In this document: positions 15,171-24,911 of the stretch, piece by piece | Position numbering within the stretch: position 1 is the first letter of the stretch | How the letters are laid out: each line of letters begins with the position of its first letter | Assembly: GCA_035063885.1 (NCBI GenBank) | Contig: JAPSFM010000052.1 | Span: 1 to 32,930 of the forward strand | Length of the DNA stretch: 32,930 bases | Origin: CAADGY01 sp900696665 | GTDB lineage: Bacteria > Acidobacteriota > Terriglobia > Bryobacterales > Bryobacteraceae | Reading direction: 5' to 3' | Program-made: the position numbers and the translations under genes | The notes under the pieces: generated by a model | What the model was told of the DNA's origin: nothing | Databases searched by the model: none | What the model saw: the letters and a program-made list of their open reading frames with translations, nothing else

Positions 15171-17459
15171 GTGCGTCAGCGTATCAGCCTCAACGGTGAG
15201 TGGGAACGGTGGATTCAGGACGCGTTCTACGATCGCATCAGCGTACCCTCGTCTCAGCGCCCCACCGGGTTATATCTCCTCAAGCGGCGTGTTTCTCCTG
15301 TTCCCCTTCAGCAAGGCGAGCGGGCTTTCGTCCGCTTCGAGGCGATCACGTATCACGGCCGCATATTCGTCAACGGAACGGAAGTCGGGACGATGGGGCC
15401 GTATGTGCCTTACGAGTTCGAGATCACACGTCAACTCCGTGCGGAAGAAAACGAGGTTGCAGTGCTGCTGGCGGACCTCCTTCCCGAACCGCGCGGCGCT
15501 GGCCGGCATGAAATCGAATTGGGTCACACGGCCGGCTGGGAGGCCTACGGCGGGATCATCCGCGACGTTTCGATCGAGCGGCGCCCGTCGGCGTTCATCC
15601 GGAACATCCGGTTCTCATACGATCTTGCGGCCGACTACACCGCAGCTAAGTGCCGTGTCCGCGCCTTCTTGTCATCGCTCGACGAGCGACGCGGCCGATT
15701 GCGGGCCATACTGATGCGTGGCGAGGCTGAAATCGCGACAGGCGACCTGGATGTCGCGATGAGCGCAGGCGAGAGCGAAAGCGAAATCAGGTTTGACGTG
15801 CCAAACCCGGCTTTGTGGTCGCCGGGTGAGCCGAACTTGTATCAGCTGCGCGTCACCTTGACGGCAGACGGCATTTCCGACGTGTGGGAGTGCCGAACCG
15901 GCTTCCGCAGCATCGTAACCGGCGGCGGCGAGTTTATCCTGAACGGACGGCCGCTGACGTTAGCAGGCGTTTGCCGGCACGACATGTGGCACGACCAGGG
16001 CTTCACGTTGACCGCAGACCAGATGCGCCGCGACATGGAGATGATCAAAGCGCTGGGCGCGAACTTCGTGCGGCTGGTCCACTATCCCAATGCTCGGTCT
16101 ATCGTTGAACTCGCCGACGAATTGGGCCTGCTGGTGTCCGAAGAACCCGGGTTCTGGCAGGTCGATTTCGGCACGATCCCGCGCGGACGCATCGAAGCAG
16201 GGCTGCGCGTCATGGAGCAGCTTATTCCACGCGACTGGAACTCGCCATCGGTGATGGCCTGGCTTCTCGGCAACGAGTCGACGCTTACGGTCGAGTATCT
16301 GAAGGAAGGAAAGGCGCTGTGCAACCGGCTCGACCCCTGGAAGCGATTCGTTTCGTTTGCCAACCACATGAAGATGGAGGAGGCGAAGCCCATCTTCGAA
16401 AAGGCGGGTCTGGACTTCTTCACCCAGCATCTCTACGGCTTCAGCGACGACAAGTTCGCGACGACAGCGGCCTTCTACGGTGGCTCGAAACCGCTTGTGC
16501 TGACTGAGTGGGGTTGGGAAGTAGTCGGTGGACCGCAAGTCATCTATGAGCGCTCGTTTGATCCATTACTCGCTGAGGTAAACAGCGGGCGTATTGCCGG
16601 TCATGCCTTCTGGTCCTGGCAAGACGTTCGTGAATATAGCCGGATTGATTGGGCGACTAAGGATGGCATTCTCGTTTCCGGCGTCGTCTCGGAGAGCCGC
16701 GTCCCTCGCGAGCGACTTCACTTAAGACTCGGACGCCTGTTCGCCCGTCGTCCGGAACAGGAGCCGGCAGCCGCAACCGCTCCGGAGATCGCGCCGTTGC
16801 GAACGGCTCAGTGGGCGCCGAACAGCCGTTTCCAACCTCTCCATCTGCAGCCGCTCATAGAGAAGGCCGCAAAGGGTTGGGCTGAGATGGAGTCCATGCT
16901 GGAAAGCTACTGGCCGCAGGTCCGTATGGCACGTGACCACTGGACCCGGTCTGGCAGGCGATTCAAGCTGTGGCGGGACACACCGGTCACGATAGCCGGC
17001 GCTCGCTTCCAGATCCCGACAGTTGAAGGTATTGCTCGACCGCTCGTCATCACGGCTGCCGCTCCGGAACTGCGCGTTCCGGTCGGAATTAGGTGTCGCG
17101 CGCTGCACGTTCTAGGTAATGTCACTCTGCCCGATGGGTATCCGATCTCGACAAAGAGGGGCGTCGTTTGGGGAACCTTGCGCGTGCGGTACGCTTCCGG
17201 GAAAACGAACGATGTACCATTGCGCCACGGCCTCGAGGTCGCGCGCGCGAACATGATCTATCGAGCATCTCGCATTGACCCTACTGCGGTCGAGGCGCCG
17301 CGCGCGCTCACGTTTGTGAAGAGCCCGGCGCGAGAACATCTCCAGGCGCTCCTGTTTTCGGCTCGGCTCGATGGTGGACCCGTAGCCGAGATCAGCTGGC
17401 ACATCAACCGCGGCGAATTGCCGTTAGCCATCTTTGCTGTAACCGCGGAGCTTGGGTAA
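15171..17459 (+). CDS. GH2 glycosidase, paralog 2, no signal peptide
   Basis: A GH2 protein of 762 residues if started at GTG 15171 (MRQRISLNGEWERW). The frame opens at GTG 15120, but that lies before the -35 box of the promoter at operator D and cannot be on its transcript. AGGAG at 15153-15157 is 13 nt from GTG 15171. Domain order is as in its paralogs. WEAYGGIIRDV marks the jelly roll, acid/base Glu369 lies in LGNES, nucleophile Glu446 in LTEWGW, and the shared C-terminal module contains HVLGNVTLPDGYP and RVRYASG. Unlike both neighbours no export signal is visible from any start, so it is probably cytoplasmic and may act on imported oligosaccharide. It lies 4 bp before paralog 3, so the two are co-transcribed. 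Confidence 0.88.
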   Translation: MRQRISLNGEWERWIQDAFYDRISVPSSQRPTGLYLLKRRVSPVPLQQGERAFVRFEAITYHGRIFVNGTEVGTMGPYVPYEFEITRQLRAEENEVAVLLADLLPEPRGAGRHEIELGHTAGWEAYGGIIRDVSIERRPSAFIRNIRFSYDLAADYTAAKCRVRAFLSSLDERRGRLRAILMRGEAEIATGDLDVAMSAGESESEIRFDVPNPALWSPGEPNLYQLRVTLTADGISDVWECRTGFRSIVTGGGEFILNGRPLTLAGVCRHDMWHDQGFTLTADQMRRDMEMIKALGANFVRLVHYPNARSIVELADELGLLVSEEPGFWQVDFGTIPRGRIEAGLRVMEQLIPRDWNSPSVMAWLLGNESTLTVEYLKEGKALCNRLDPWKRFVSFANHMKMEEAKPIFEKAGLDFFTQHLYGFSDDKFATTAAFYGGSKPLVLTEWGWEVVGGPQVIYERSFDPLLAEVNSGRIAGHAFWSWQDVREYSRIDWATKDGILVSGVVSESRVPRERLHLRLGRLFARRPEQEPAAATAPEIAPLRTAQWAPNSRFQPLHLQPLIEKAAKGWAEMESMLESYWPQVRMARDHWTRSGRRFKLWRDTPVTIAGARFQIPTVEGIARPLVITAAAPELRVPVGIRCRALHVLGNVTLPDGYPISTKRGVVWGTLRVRYASGKTNDVPLRHGLEVARANMIYRASRIDPTAVEAPRALTFVKSPAREHLQALLFSARLDGGPVAEISWHINRGELPLAIFAVTAELG

Positions 17460-17463
17460 GCAC

Positions 17464-19860
17464 ATGCGATTGAAGCGGCGTCAATTCGTTCCACTTTTGG
17501 GTGCATCGGCCTTCGTTGGTTCGCCGGCCGCTGCCCAGAGCGGCCTCCAGCGCACAACCCGCTCGCGCGTGGAACTCAACGGTGCGTGGGAGCGGTACGT
17601 GGACAGCAAACTGATCGATGTCGTCCAGGTGCCGTCGTCCCTTCGGTTATCTGGCTACTATCAGCTGCGCCGCCAATTCATCCTGCCGCGCCTCAACGCG
17701 AACGAACGTGCCTTCTTGTGCTTCGACGGCATTGCGCTACATGCCAGCGCCGCCGTAAGCGGTCGTGCGCTGGGCGACCTGGATCCTTACGTACCGTATG
17801 AATTTGACATCACTCCTCATGTTCGCGAAGGTGCAAACGCGGTCGAAGTCTCCATCGCGGACTTGACGCCTGGTCCCAGCGGCGCCGGTGCGGACGCCAT
17901 CGAGATCGGGATTAACCCAGGATGGGAAGCGTACGGCGGCATCATACGTGATGCGTATGTCGAACTGCGCCCCTCCGCCTCCATCGAAAACGTTCGGTTC
18001 AGCTATACTCTCGAGCCCGGCTTCAACCGCGCGCAGTGTACCGCAACCGTGTTCGCGTCGTCATCTGGTCGTGGCGAGGCGAGCATCGATGCCGCGCTCT
18101 ATTTCGGCGGTAACCGCATAGCCGGCGCAACCACCAAAGCAGCTCTACAGGCCGGGCCGGGTCAAACCGAACTAACGTTTCAGGTGGATCATCCCGCGCT
18201 GTGGTCACCCGAGCGCTCGAACCTGTACGAACTCCGCATCGTGCTCAAGTCATCAGCCGGGCAGGACACCTGGTCTCAGCGCACCGGTTTTCGCCAGTTC
18301 GCCATTCGCGGCCGCGCGCTCGAGTTGAACGGCGAACGACTCATCCTGAACGGCCTGAACCGTCACGACATGTGGAAGGACCAGGGATTCACCCTTTCAC
18401 GTGCGCAGATGGAGAAAGATATGCGTCTCATCAAAGCGATGGGCGCGAACTACGTACGGTTGGTGCACTACCCGCATCACCGGTATGTGGTGGAACTTGC
18501 GGACGAGATCGGTCTTGCTGTCAGTGAAGAGCCCGGTTATTGGCAAGTAGACTTCGGGTCCATGCCGAGGTCGAGGGTTAATCTCGGTCTGCGCATTATG
18601 GAGCGGACCATTCGGCGAGACTGGAACTCGCCGTCAGTTCTGTTCTGGATTCTCGGGAACGAGAGCCGCCTCACCGTTGAGTACCTGCGAGAAGGTCGCG
18701 AATTGTGCAAACACCTCGACCCAGTCGACCGCCCGGTTTCATTCGCAAATTCGATGGATCCCAAAGCGGCAAAGCCGATCATGGAAGCCGCTGGTCTCGA
18801 TATCTACACGCAACACCCATATACGTACGACTTGCGATACTTCGAATCGACGGCTGATCACTACGGCCCGGAAAAGCCTCTTGTCTTCACAGAGTGGGGC
18901 GGCAAGGCCATAGGACAAACCGAGATCATCATGGAGAGCACCGTCAACAAGCTGCTCGAATTGGTGAACAACGGCAAACTTGCAGGGCATGCATTCTGGT
19001 CGTGGCAGGATGTGCCGGAGTTCAGCCGGATCGATCCTGAGATGCGAGACGGCATCCTCGAATCTGGAGTGGTCACCGAGGCGCGCGAACCTCGCCGGAT
19101 CGTGTACTCCGAACTCTCTCGTCTCTTTCAGGGCCGTTTGCCGGAGCAGCCGCCTTTTCCAGAGGAGCCGGAGCGCGTGATTCTCCGCCGCGTGCCATGG
19201 GATGCCAACAGCCGGTGCGAAATCGTGGACCTGCAGCCGGTGGTCAATGGCGATCGGGGGCAAGCGGGCTGGACGGGCTTCCTGCAAGTACTCGAACAGC
19301 ACTGGACCAACTCGAAAGCCTGGTTTATCTCCGGCCACTGGGATCGGATGGGACGATCGTTTCGGTTGTGGAGGCGCCCCGACATCAACATCAGCGGAGT
19401 CGAGTTCCGATGTCCGACGATTGCGAACGAAGGCATCCGCCCGGTTGTGCTCGGTGCGGGCATGCCTGAGTCCACCATCCCCGTCGGGAAGCGAACCCGT
19501 CGGATTCACATACTTGGTCACGTGACGTTGCCGAACGGCTTCCCTGTGACCGGAGTACCGGGCGAGATTGTGGCCCGGTACCGTATCGTATACGGGGACG
19601 GCGACCGCAAGGAGATCCCGCTCCGGCAAGGGTTCGAAGTCGCGCGAGCGAATACGATTCACGTCGCAACTCGCATCAACCCAATCGCTATGGCAGCGCC
19701 AAGAGCGCTCACGCTAGTGCGCGACAGTGCGCGCGAAGTGTTTCAGTTCCTGCTCTACAGCATTGATACGGGCGGACGCGAGGTGACGAACCTCACCTGC
19801 ATCCACGAAGCAGGAAAGCCGCCTCTGCTGCTACTGGCGGTCACGGCTGAGCTGGCCTAG
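17464..19860 (+). CDS. Exported GH2 glycosidase, paralog 3
   Basis: A GH2 protein of 798 residues from ATG 17464 (an in-frame TTG 12 nt earlier overlaps the previous stop). The N-terminus MRLKRRQFVPLLGASAFVGSPAAAQ looks like a Tat-type export signal (KRRQF, then a hydrophobic stretch and AxA). The jelly roll has WEAYGGIIRDAYVEL, and the barrel has YVRLVHYPHHR, acid/base Glu400 in LGNES and nucleophile Glu477 in VFTEWGG. The C-terminal shared module follows (GHWDRMGRSFRLW, HILGHVTLPNGFP, YRIVYGDGDRKEIPLR, AVTAEL). It is closer to paralog 2 than to paralog 1 by eye, which suggests tandem duplication. Its last 20 bp overlap the 3' end of the convergent FG-GAP gene. Confidence 0.9.
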   Translation: MRLKRRQFVPLLGASAFVGSPAAAQSGLQRTTRSRVELNGAWERYVDSKLIDVVQVPSSLRLSGYYQLRRQFILPRLNANERAFLCFDGIALHASAAVSGRALGDLDPYVPYEFDITPHVREGANAVEVSIADLTPGPSGAGADAIEIGINPGWEAYGGIIRDAYVELRPSASIENVRFSYTLEPGFNRAQCTATVFASSSGRGEASIDAALYFGGNRIAGATTKAALQAGPGQTELTFQVDHPALWSPERSNLYELRIVLKSSAGQDTWSQRTGFRQFAIRGRALELNGERLILNGLNRHDMWKDQGFTLSRAQMEKDMRLIKAMGANYVRLVHYPHHRYVVELADEIGLAVSEEPGYWQVDFGSMPRSRVNLGLRIMERTIRRDWNSPSVLFWILGNESRLTVEYLREGRELCKHLDPVDRPVSFANSMDPKAAKPIMEAAGLDIYTQHPYTYDLRYFESTADHYGPEKPLVFTEWGGKAIGQTEIIMESTVNKLLELVNNGKLAGHAFWSWQDVPEFSRIDPEMRDGILESGVVTEAREPRRIVYSELSRLFQGRLPEQPPFPEEPERVILRRVPWDANSRCEIVDLQPVVNGDRGQAGWTGFLQVLEQHWTNSKAWFISGHWDRMGRSFRLWRRPDINISGVEFRCPTIANEGIRPVVLGAGMPESTIPVGKRTRRIHILGHVTLPNGFPVTGVPGEIVARYRIVYGDGDRKEIPLRQGFEVARANTIHVATRINPIAMAAPRALTLVRDSAREVFQFLLYSIDTGGREVTNLTCIHEAGKPPLLLLAVTAELA

Positions 19861-21583
19861 CCTTCGCGCTGCTTCCTTCCACGATCGTAATGTAGCGATC
19901 TGCCGCGACGTTCGCAATCCGATCCGTGCCGCCACCGGGGGCAGGCCACCGCACTTCGATCCAGTCCGCTCGAGAAGCCTTGTCCAGGCCCAGCAGAACG
20001 CGGGGGTCATGACTCGAGAGATAGCTGCCGCCACCACGTACATGCCGCGATCGCACCACGCCTCCCACTTTCCAGCGCACCACCGCCCCGATCGATTCAG
20101 GATTCGCCTTCGTAGCCTTCAGCGTCACACCGATCCAGTGGTTCTTTGAGATGCCGCGATTGCGCAAGACAAGCGGCGCCTCGCCATTATTGGCGACCAC
20201 CAAGTCTGGATAGCCATCGTTATCGAGATCGCCAACCGCGAGACCACGCGCCGGATACCTCCGCGCAAAAGCCGGACCGGCCATATCAGTGACATTGGAC
20301 ATCTTGCCGGTTCCGTCTCCTCGCAGCAGTACGAGTGGCTCGCGATATGTGACGAGGTTTAGGCGCATGTCAACTTTGTCATCCGGATGCCCGTTGGCCA
20401 ACACCAGGTCCAACAGCCCATCATTGTCGTAGTCGAAAAATCGCAGACCCCATCCGCTCAGCAGGCGCGTTGCTTTGGCGATTCCGGTTTGAGGACTGAT
20501 GTCGGTAAAGAGCTCGTCCTTGTCATTCCGATACAGCGTAAAGGTCTGCTGGTCGATATTGGCTACGAATAGTTCGGTCCATCCATCCGAGTTCACATCC
20601 GCGGCATCCACGCCCATGCCTGAACGCACTTGCCCATCCTGGCTGTAGGCAACGCCCGACTCTAGTCCGCGCTCCTCAAACGTCTTCCCTCCGCGGTTAA
20701 TGAACAGGAAGTTCGCGACCATGTCATTGGCCAGAAAGATGTCCATGAACCCGTCGTTGTTGACGTCTGCGACGACTGCGCCCAAGCCCTTACCGCGCTG
20801 GCTCCCGATTCCGGTTTGCTGACTGACATCCTCGAACACACCCGCGCCGCGGTTGCGGTAAAGCGAGCTCGGCATGGCGGGAAAACTGACGGGGCTGCAG
20901 TAGTACGATTGCGTGTCCGCCTTTGCCGATGGTTTGGCAGCTTCACCGCCATAAGCAGTGGCTGCTGTGCAACGGGTCAGGCGCGAGTAGTCGAGGAACT
21001 GTGGAACGAAAAGGTCGAGTTGGCCATCGTTGTCGTAATCGAGCCAGGCGGCACTGGTCGACCATCCTAGCGGGCTTACGCCTGCTTCGACAGAGACATC
21101 GTGGAAAGTCCCGTTGCATCGATTCTTGAACAGAACGGTCCGTTCATAGCCGGTGACGACCACATCGACACAGCCGTCGCCGTTGTAATCGCCCGCTGCG
21201 GCGCCCATGCCGAACAGATCCACGGCGAGCCCAGCGTCTCGCGCGACATCCGTGAAGGTGCCGTCCTGATTGTTGCGGTATAGCGCATGCGGCGACACGC
21301 CAGGCGGCTGGTAGAACTTGCTCGTCCCACTGTTGACGAGAAAAATGTCCATCCAGCCATCGCCATCGAAATCGAAAATGGCGATGCCGCCCGACATGGT
21401 CTCCGGCAGGTAGCGATTTGGAGAGTGCGCGTTGTTATGAACCCACCGGATACCCGTCGTTGCCGAAGCCTGCTCCACAAACAGCGCGGTTGCTGTGGAG
21501 TTCGAACAGTAAGCGGCGGCAGTGAATGAAAACACCACTACCGCCGCGTTCCTCAAGTCGGTAAGTCTGGCCCGAAATCTCAC
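19841..21583 (-). CDS. FG-GAP/ASPIC-UnbV (CRTAC1-type) exported protein
   Basis: A 580-residue protein with a hydrophobic N-terminal segment (VVVFSFTAAAYC), probably exported. It has seven calcium-binding DxDxDG-type repeats (for example DFDGDGWMD at 71-79, then DYNGDGCVD, DYDNDGQLD, DVNNDGFMD, DVNSDGWTE, DYDNDGLLD, DLDNDGYPD), predicting a seven-bladed integrin-like propeller. A C-terminal ASPIC/UnbV domain follows (IGAVVRWKVGG to GGGSYLSSHDPRVLLGLD and IEVRWPAPGG). The start is GTG one nucleotide after the TonB receptor's TAG, so translation is coupled. In this phylum such proteins often accompany TonB receptors and may act as a surface glycan-binding partner where SusD is absent; that role is inferred. 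Confidence 0.9.
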   Translation of the reverse strand: MRFRARLTDLRNAAVVVFSFTAAAYCSNSTATALFVEQASATTGIRWVHNNAHSPNRYLPETMSGGIAIFDFDGDGWMDIFLVNSGTSKFYQPPGVSPHALYRNNQDGTFTDVARDAGLAVDLFGMGAAAGDYNGDGCVDVVVTGYERTVLFKNRCNGTFHDVSVEAGVSPLGWSTSAAWLDYDNDGQLDLFVPQFLDYSRLTRCTAATAYGGEAAKPSAKADTQSYYCSPVSFPAMPSSLYRNRGAGVFEDVSQQTGIGSQRGKGLGAVVADVNNDGFMDIFLANDMVANFLFINRGGKTFEERGLESGVAYSQDGQVRSGMGVDAADVNSDGWTELFVANIDQQTFTLYRNDKDELFTDISPQTGIAKATRLLSGWGLRFFDYDNDGLLDLVLANGHPDDKVDMRLNLVTYREPLVLLRGDGTGKMSNVTDMAGPAFARRYPARGLAVGDLDNDGYPDLVVANNGEAPLVLRNRGISKNHWIGVTLKATKANPESIGAVVRWKVGGVVRSRHVRGGGSYLSSHDPRVLLGLDKASRADWIEVRWPAPGGGTDRIANVAADRYITIVEGSSAKARPAQP

Positions 21584-21584
21584 C

Positions 21585-24500
21585 CTACCAGTAGAACTTC
21601 AACGCAGCTTGCATCAATCGTGCCGGGATAGGTCCACGCCCGGCAATTCGTCCAAAAGCCTGACTGGACGGCGTAGTATTCGGCACGCCGAAGCTCGGTG
21701 TGTTAAGCGCGTTGAACATCTCCCATCGGAACTGGAGTCGATAACGCTCCTGGAAGCGCCAGTTCTTCGAGATTCCGAGGTCCCACGTGTTGAAGTGAGG
21801 CGACATCAGGATGTTACGCCCCGAGTTGCCGAACGTTCCTGGCGCGTTGGCGGTGAAGGCTGCTGTGTTGAAGTACCGCAATATCCAATCCTGCTTCTCA
21901 CCCTCCTTCACATTGAGCGGCTGCCCATTATAGTCGGCACGGTCTCCACCGACCAGCGAACCAGAGTTATTGTTCCCGAAGCCGCCTGCGATACTGAACG
22001 GTCGTCCCGACTGGACTCGCCAGATACCACTCAGTTGCCAGCCTCCTAACGTGTGGCGCACCATACCCGGCAGATTCGCAAGTCCGGGCGATTCATACAC
22101 CCAGTTCGCAACCCACACATGTCCTACATGGAGATCGGACAGTCCACGCTGTGCGTTCAGATCGAAAGGATTCGCAATGCCTCCGCCCGAGAATGCCTGG
22201 CTGCCGCGACTCCAGGTATCTATAGTCTTCGACCACGTGTAGTTCGCCGTGAACTGAAGTCCTTGCGAGAAGCGTTTCTCCAAAGTGAACTGGCCGCTGT
22301 GGTAGCTGGCGGTTGCCCAAGAAGCGTTCTCGATTACCGACTGAAATTCGGGGAACAGAGTCCGGCGACCGCCGTTTGCGAAGATGCCCGGATTTCGTTG
22401 CACCACCAGTTGCAAGTGCGACGCCTGACTACCGACGTACGCGGCCCGGAGTACGAAGTTCGACACGAGTTGGTGCTCGACCGACAAGTTCCAGCTGTAC
22501 GTCCGCGCCAACTTGAAATCGGGATTGAAGCCGCCGGCGAACAACACGGGTGTCGTGAACGTCGCGGAACTCGGAGGCGCCTCGTTCGGTGTTGGGAACG
22601 GGGGGAATGGGCTTGTTCCACCCGTCGGAGCATAGTTGGCCCACGGATCTGAAAAATCGATGCCGCCCGGCACCTCGGTCCAGCGGTAGCTAAACACGGG
22701 ACTGAACGGCTGTGTATCTGCCGTGGGATTGAAAGTTGAATAGTCGATGGGCGAAGTAAATACACCGACGGCAGTTCGGATGGACGTACGCGGCAGGAAG
22801 CCCGGCTGCCACGCAATTCCAAGCCGCGGATTCCAGTAGTTCAGGCTTCCTTCAACGCCTCCCTCGGGTACACCCGGATCGCCCGGGAACACGAGGCCAA
22901 CCGGGGCGTTGGGGTAACGCTGGCTCTGTTGTCCTGGACGAAACGCGCCGATGCGGCCGCTAGCCGGCTTCGGTGGACGATATGGTTCCCATCGAATCCC
23001 TATGTTCACCATCAGGTTCGGCTTGACCTTGATCTGGTCCTGCACATAGTAGCCCTGTTGGACGGCTGCGATGCGCTGATACTGGCCGCCGCCCTGCCAG
23101 AAGCTGGACGGACGACCGAGCAAGACATCCGAGAAGTCGTGGCCCGTCACGGACCCGTCGAAGCTAATGATAGGAAGAGCCTGCCAGTCGGTCGCGAGGT
23201 CCCATGACTGCCGCATGATGTCCACTCCGGCGACGATCAGATGCCTGCCAAGGCTCTTGGTCAGCGTGTTGGAAACTGTCCATGTGTCACGTTCAATCGC
23301 GTTGTAGTTCTGGCCGAAGCCGAACCCTACTGCACCGAAACTCTCGATGGAGCACGGGGACGTTTCGGGTTCAGCAACCTTGATCAAACGCGAATAGCAG
23401 ATCGGCTCTCCATTGCGATCGCGCAACCCGGTTTCGCTGACGGACCGGAGACGTCCATATGAGCCGACCAGATTGTTGACCAGTGTGGGTGACACGGTCC
23501 ATGTATAGTTCGCCGAATAGTTCTCGAACCGGGCATCCCAGGTGCGGTCAGAGTTCAGGAGATTACCACCACCGCTTTGTCCCGGCTGCGCGAAGTTGTT
23601 CCAGTACGTGCGGCCACTGATGTTGTGCTTCTGGCTGTGGAAAAAATCGACCTTCGAAGTCCACTCGTGAAAGTCGCGGATTTGCGTGAAGCCAGGCAAG
23701 GATACGAATCCGTCCGGTTCAGAACCGCGAGGAATCGACTCCAGGATCCGCAGAACTGTTGGATTGAAGCGGCTGACCGGGATTTGGTTATTGGGGAAAG
23801 GATTACCTGTCACAGGGTCTCGTAGCTGGAAGCGGGGCAGAAGGCCGCTGAAGTCACCGCGCTCTACCATCGACTGAGTCGGCGTAAATGCGTTACGTGC
23901 GTTACCCTGCAAGCGTTCGGTCGTTCCTTGATAGTTGCCGAAGATGAACAACTTGTCCTGAATGATTTTTCCGCCGGCAGACGCACCAAACTGGTTGCGC
24001 TTCAGCCGGTCTCTGGTACCGCCGAAGAACTCGCGCGCGTTGAGCTTCTCGTTGCGGAGGAACTCGAACACATCTCCGTGCCACGTATTCGATCCAGACT
24101 TCGTGACGACACTGACAACGGCACCGGCGGCGAATCCATACTGTGCTTCGAAGTTGTTGCCTACGACTCGGAACTCCTGAGTGGCGTCCGCGTTCGGGAA
24201 GGGTGCCGCGAGCAGGTGGTAGTTGTCCATGTTGAAGACTCCGTCAAGGAGATAAAACGTGCCGCCCTGACGATTTCCGTTCACAGACGCACCCGACTGG
24301 GTGGGGAAGGTCGTGTAGGACTGATGCACGCCCGCACCCGTCTGTAACACATCCACGGCACCGGGAGTCAGCAATACGAGAGCGGCAGGATTTCGACCGT
24401 TCAAGGGAAGCTCGAGGATGGCTCTTTCACTGATCACCTGTCCGAGCGCCGCAGATGTCGTGTTGATGAGTTCCGCGTTCGCAGAGACCCTTACCTCTTC

Positions 24501-24878
24501 GGACACCGCACCCACTGTCAGAGTGATGTTGACGGATGCTTGCTGATCAACCGTCAGCGAAATCCCTTCGCGCGTCTCCGCCTTGAAGCCTTCCCTTTTG
24601 GCAGAGATCACGTAAGTTCCGGGATTCAGAAACGGCAAGGTATACACCCCAGCCTCGTTCGTTGTTGCCGCCAGCGTGACACCAGTGGACACGTTCGTCA
24701 CGGTCACCGCAACTCCCGGTACAGTCGCCCCTGTAGAATCTGTGACCGTTCCGCTCAAGGACGCTTTACCGCCCTGCGCCGCCATCGGAAGCGAGCTGAG
24801 TACGATCGCCGCGCAAACGGTCAGCACTCGTTGAGAGGGACTGGTACTCGAGCTACGGCGTTCCCAGATTTTCTGCAT
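21585..24878 (-). CDS. TonB-dependent receptor, Oar-like with regulatory domain
   Basis: A 1097-residue outer-membrane protein. A signal segment (VLTVCAAIVLSSLPMAAQ) is followed by a carboxypeptidase-regulatory/CnaB-like beta-sandwich (SLSGTVTDSTGATVPGVAVTV, about residues 38-125), a plug domain (LPLNGRNPAALVLLTPGAV and later segments, about 145-260), and a long beta-barrel ending in an aromatic C-terminus (LKFYW), as outer-membrane barrels do. It imports large ligands with energy from TonB; here presumably an oligosaccharide. GGAGGAG lies about 4 nt before the ATG. It is driven by a strong promoter behind operator F and coupled to the FG-GAP protein downstream. No TonB, ExbB or SusD gene is nearby. 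Confidence 0.93.
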   Translation of the reverse strand: MQKIWERRSSSTSPSQRVLTVCAAIVLSSLPMAAQGGKASLSGTVTDSTGATVPGVAVTVTNVSTGVTLAATTNEAGVYTLPFLNPGTYVISAKREGFKAETREGISLTVDQQASVNITLTVGAVSEEVRVSANAELINTTSAALGQVISERAILELPLNGRNPAALVLLTPGAVDVLQTGAGVHQSYTTFPTQSGASVNGNRQGGTFYLLDGVFNMDNYHLLAAPFPNADATQEFRVVGNNFEAQYGFAAGAVVSVVTKSGSNTWHGDVFEFLRNEKLNAREFFGGTRDRLKRNQFGASAGGKIIQDKLFIFGNYQGTTERLQGNARNAFTPTQSMVERGDFSGLLPRFQLRDPVTGNPFPNNQIPVSRFNPTVLRILESIPRGSEPDGFVSLPGFTQIRDFHEWTSKVDFFHSQKHNISGRTYWNNFAQPGQSGGGNLLNSDRTWDARFENYSANYTWTVSPTLVNNLVGSYGRLRSVSETGLRDRNGEPICYSRLIKVAEPETSPCSIESFGAVGFGFGQNYNAIERDTWTVSNTLTKSLGRHLIVAGVDIMRQSWDLATDWQALPIISFDGSVTGHDFSDVLLGRPSSFWQGGGQYQRIAAVQQGYYVQDQIKVKPNLMVNIGIRWEPYRPPKPASGRIGAFRPGQQSQRYPNAPVGLVFPGDPGVPEGGVEGSLNYWNPRLGIAWQPGFLPRTSIRTAVGVFTSPIDYSTFNPTADTQPFSPVFSYRWTEVPGGIDFSDPWANYAPTGGTSPFPPFPTPNEAPPSSATFTTPVLFAGGFNPDFKLARTYSWNLSVEHQLVSNFVLRAAYVGSQASHLQLVVQRNPGIFANGGRRTLFPEFQSVIENASWATASYHSGQFTLEKRFSQGLQFTANYTWSKTIDTWSRGSQAFSGGGIANPFDLNAQRGLSDLHVGHVWVANWVYESPGLANLPGMVRHTLGGWQLSGIWRVQSGRPFSIAGGFGNNNSGSLVGGDRADYNGQPLNVKEGEKQDWILRYFNTAAFTANAPGTFGNSGRNILMSPHFNTWDLGISKNWRFQERYRLQFRWEMFNALNTPSFGVPNTTPSSQAFGRIAGRGPIPARLMQAALKFYW

Positions 24879-24911
24879 ACACTCCTCCGCTCATCGATGA
24901 GTTGCTCGACA

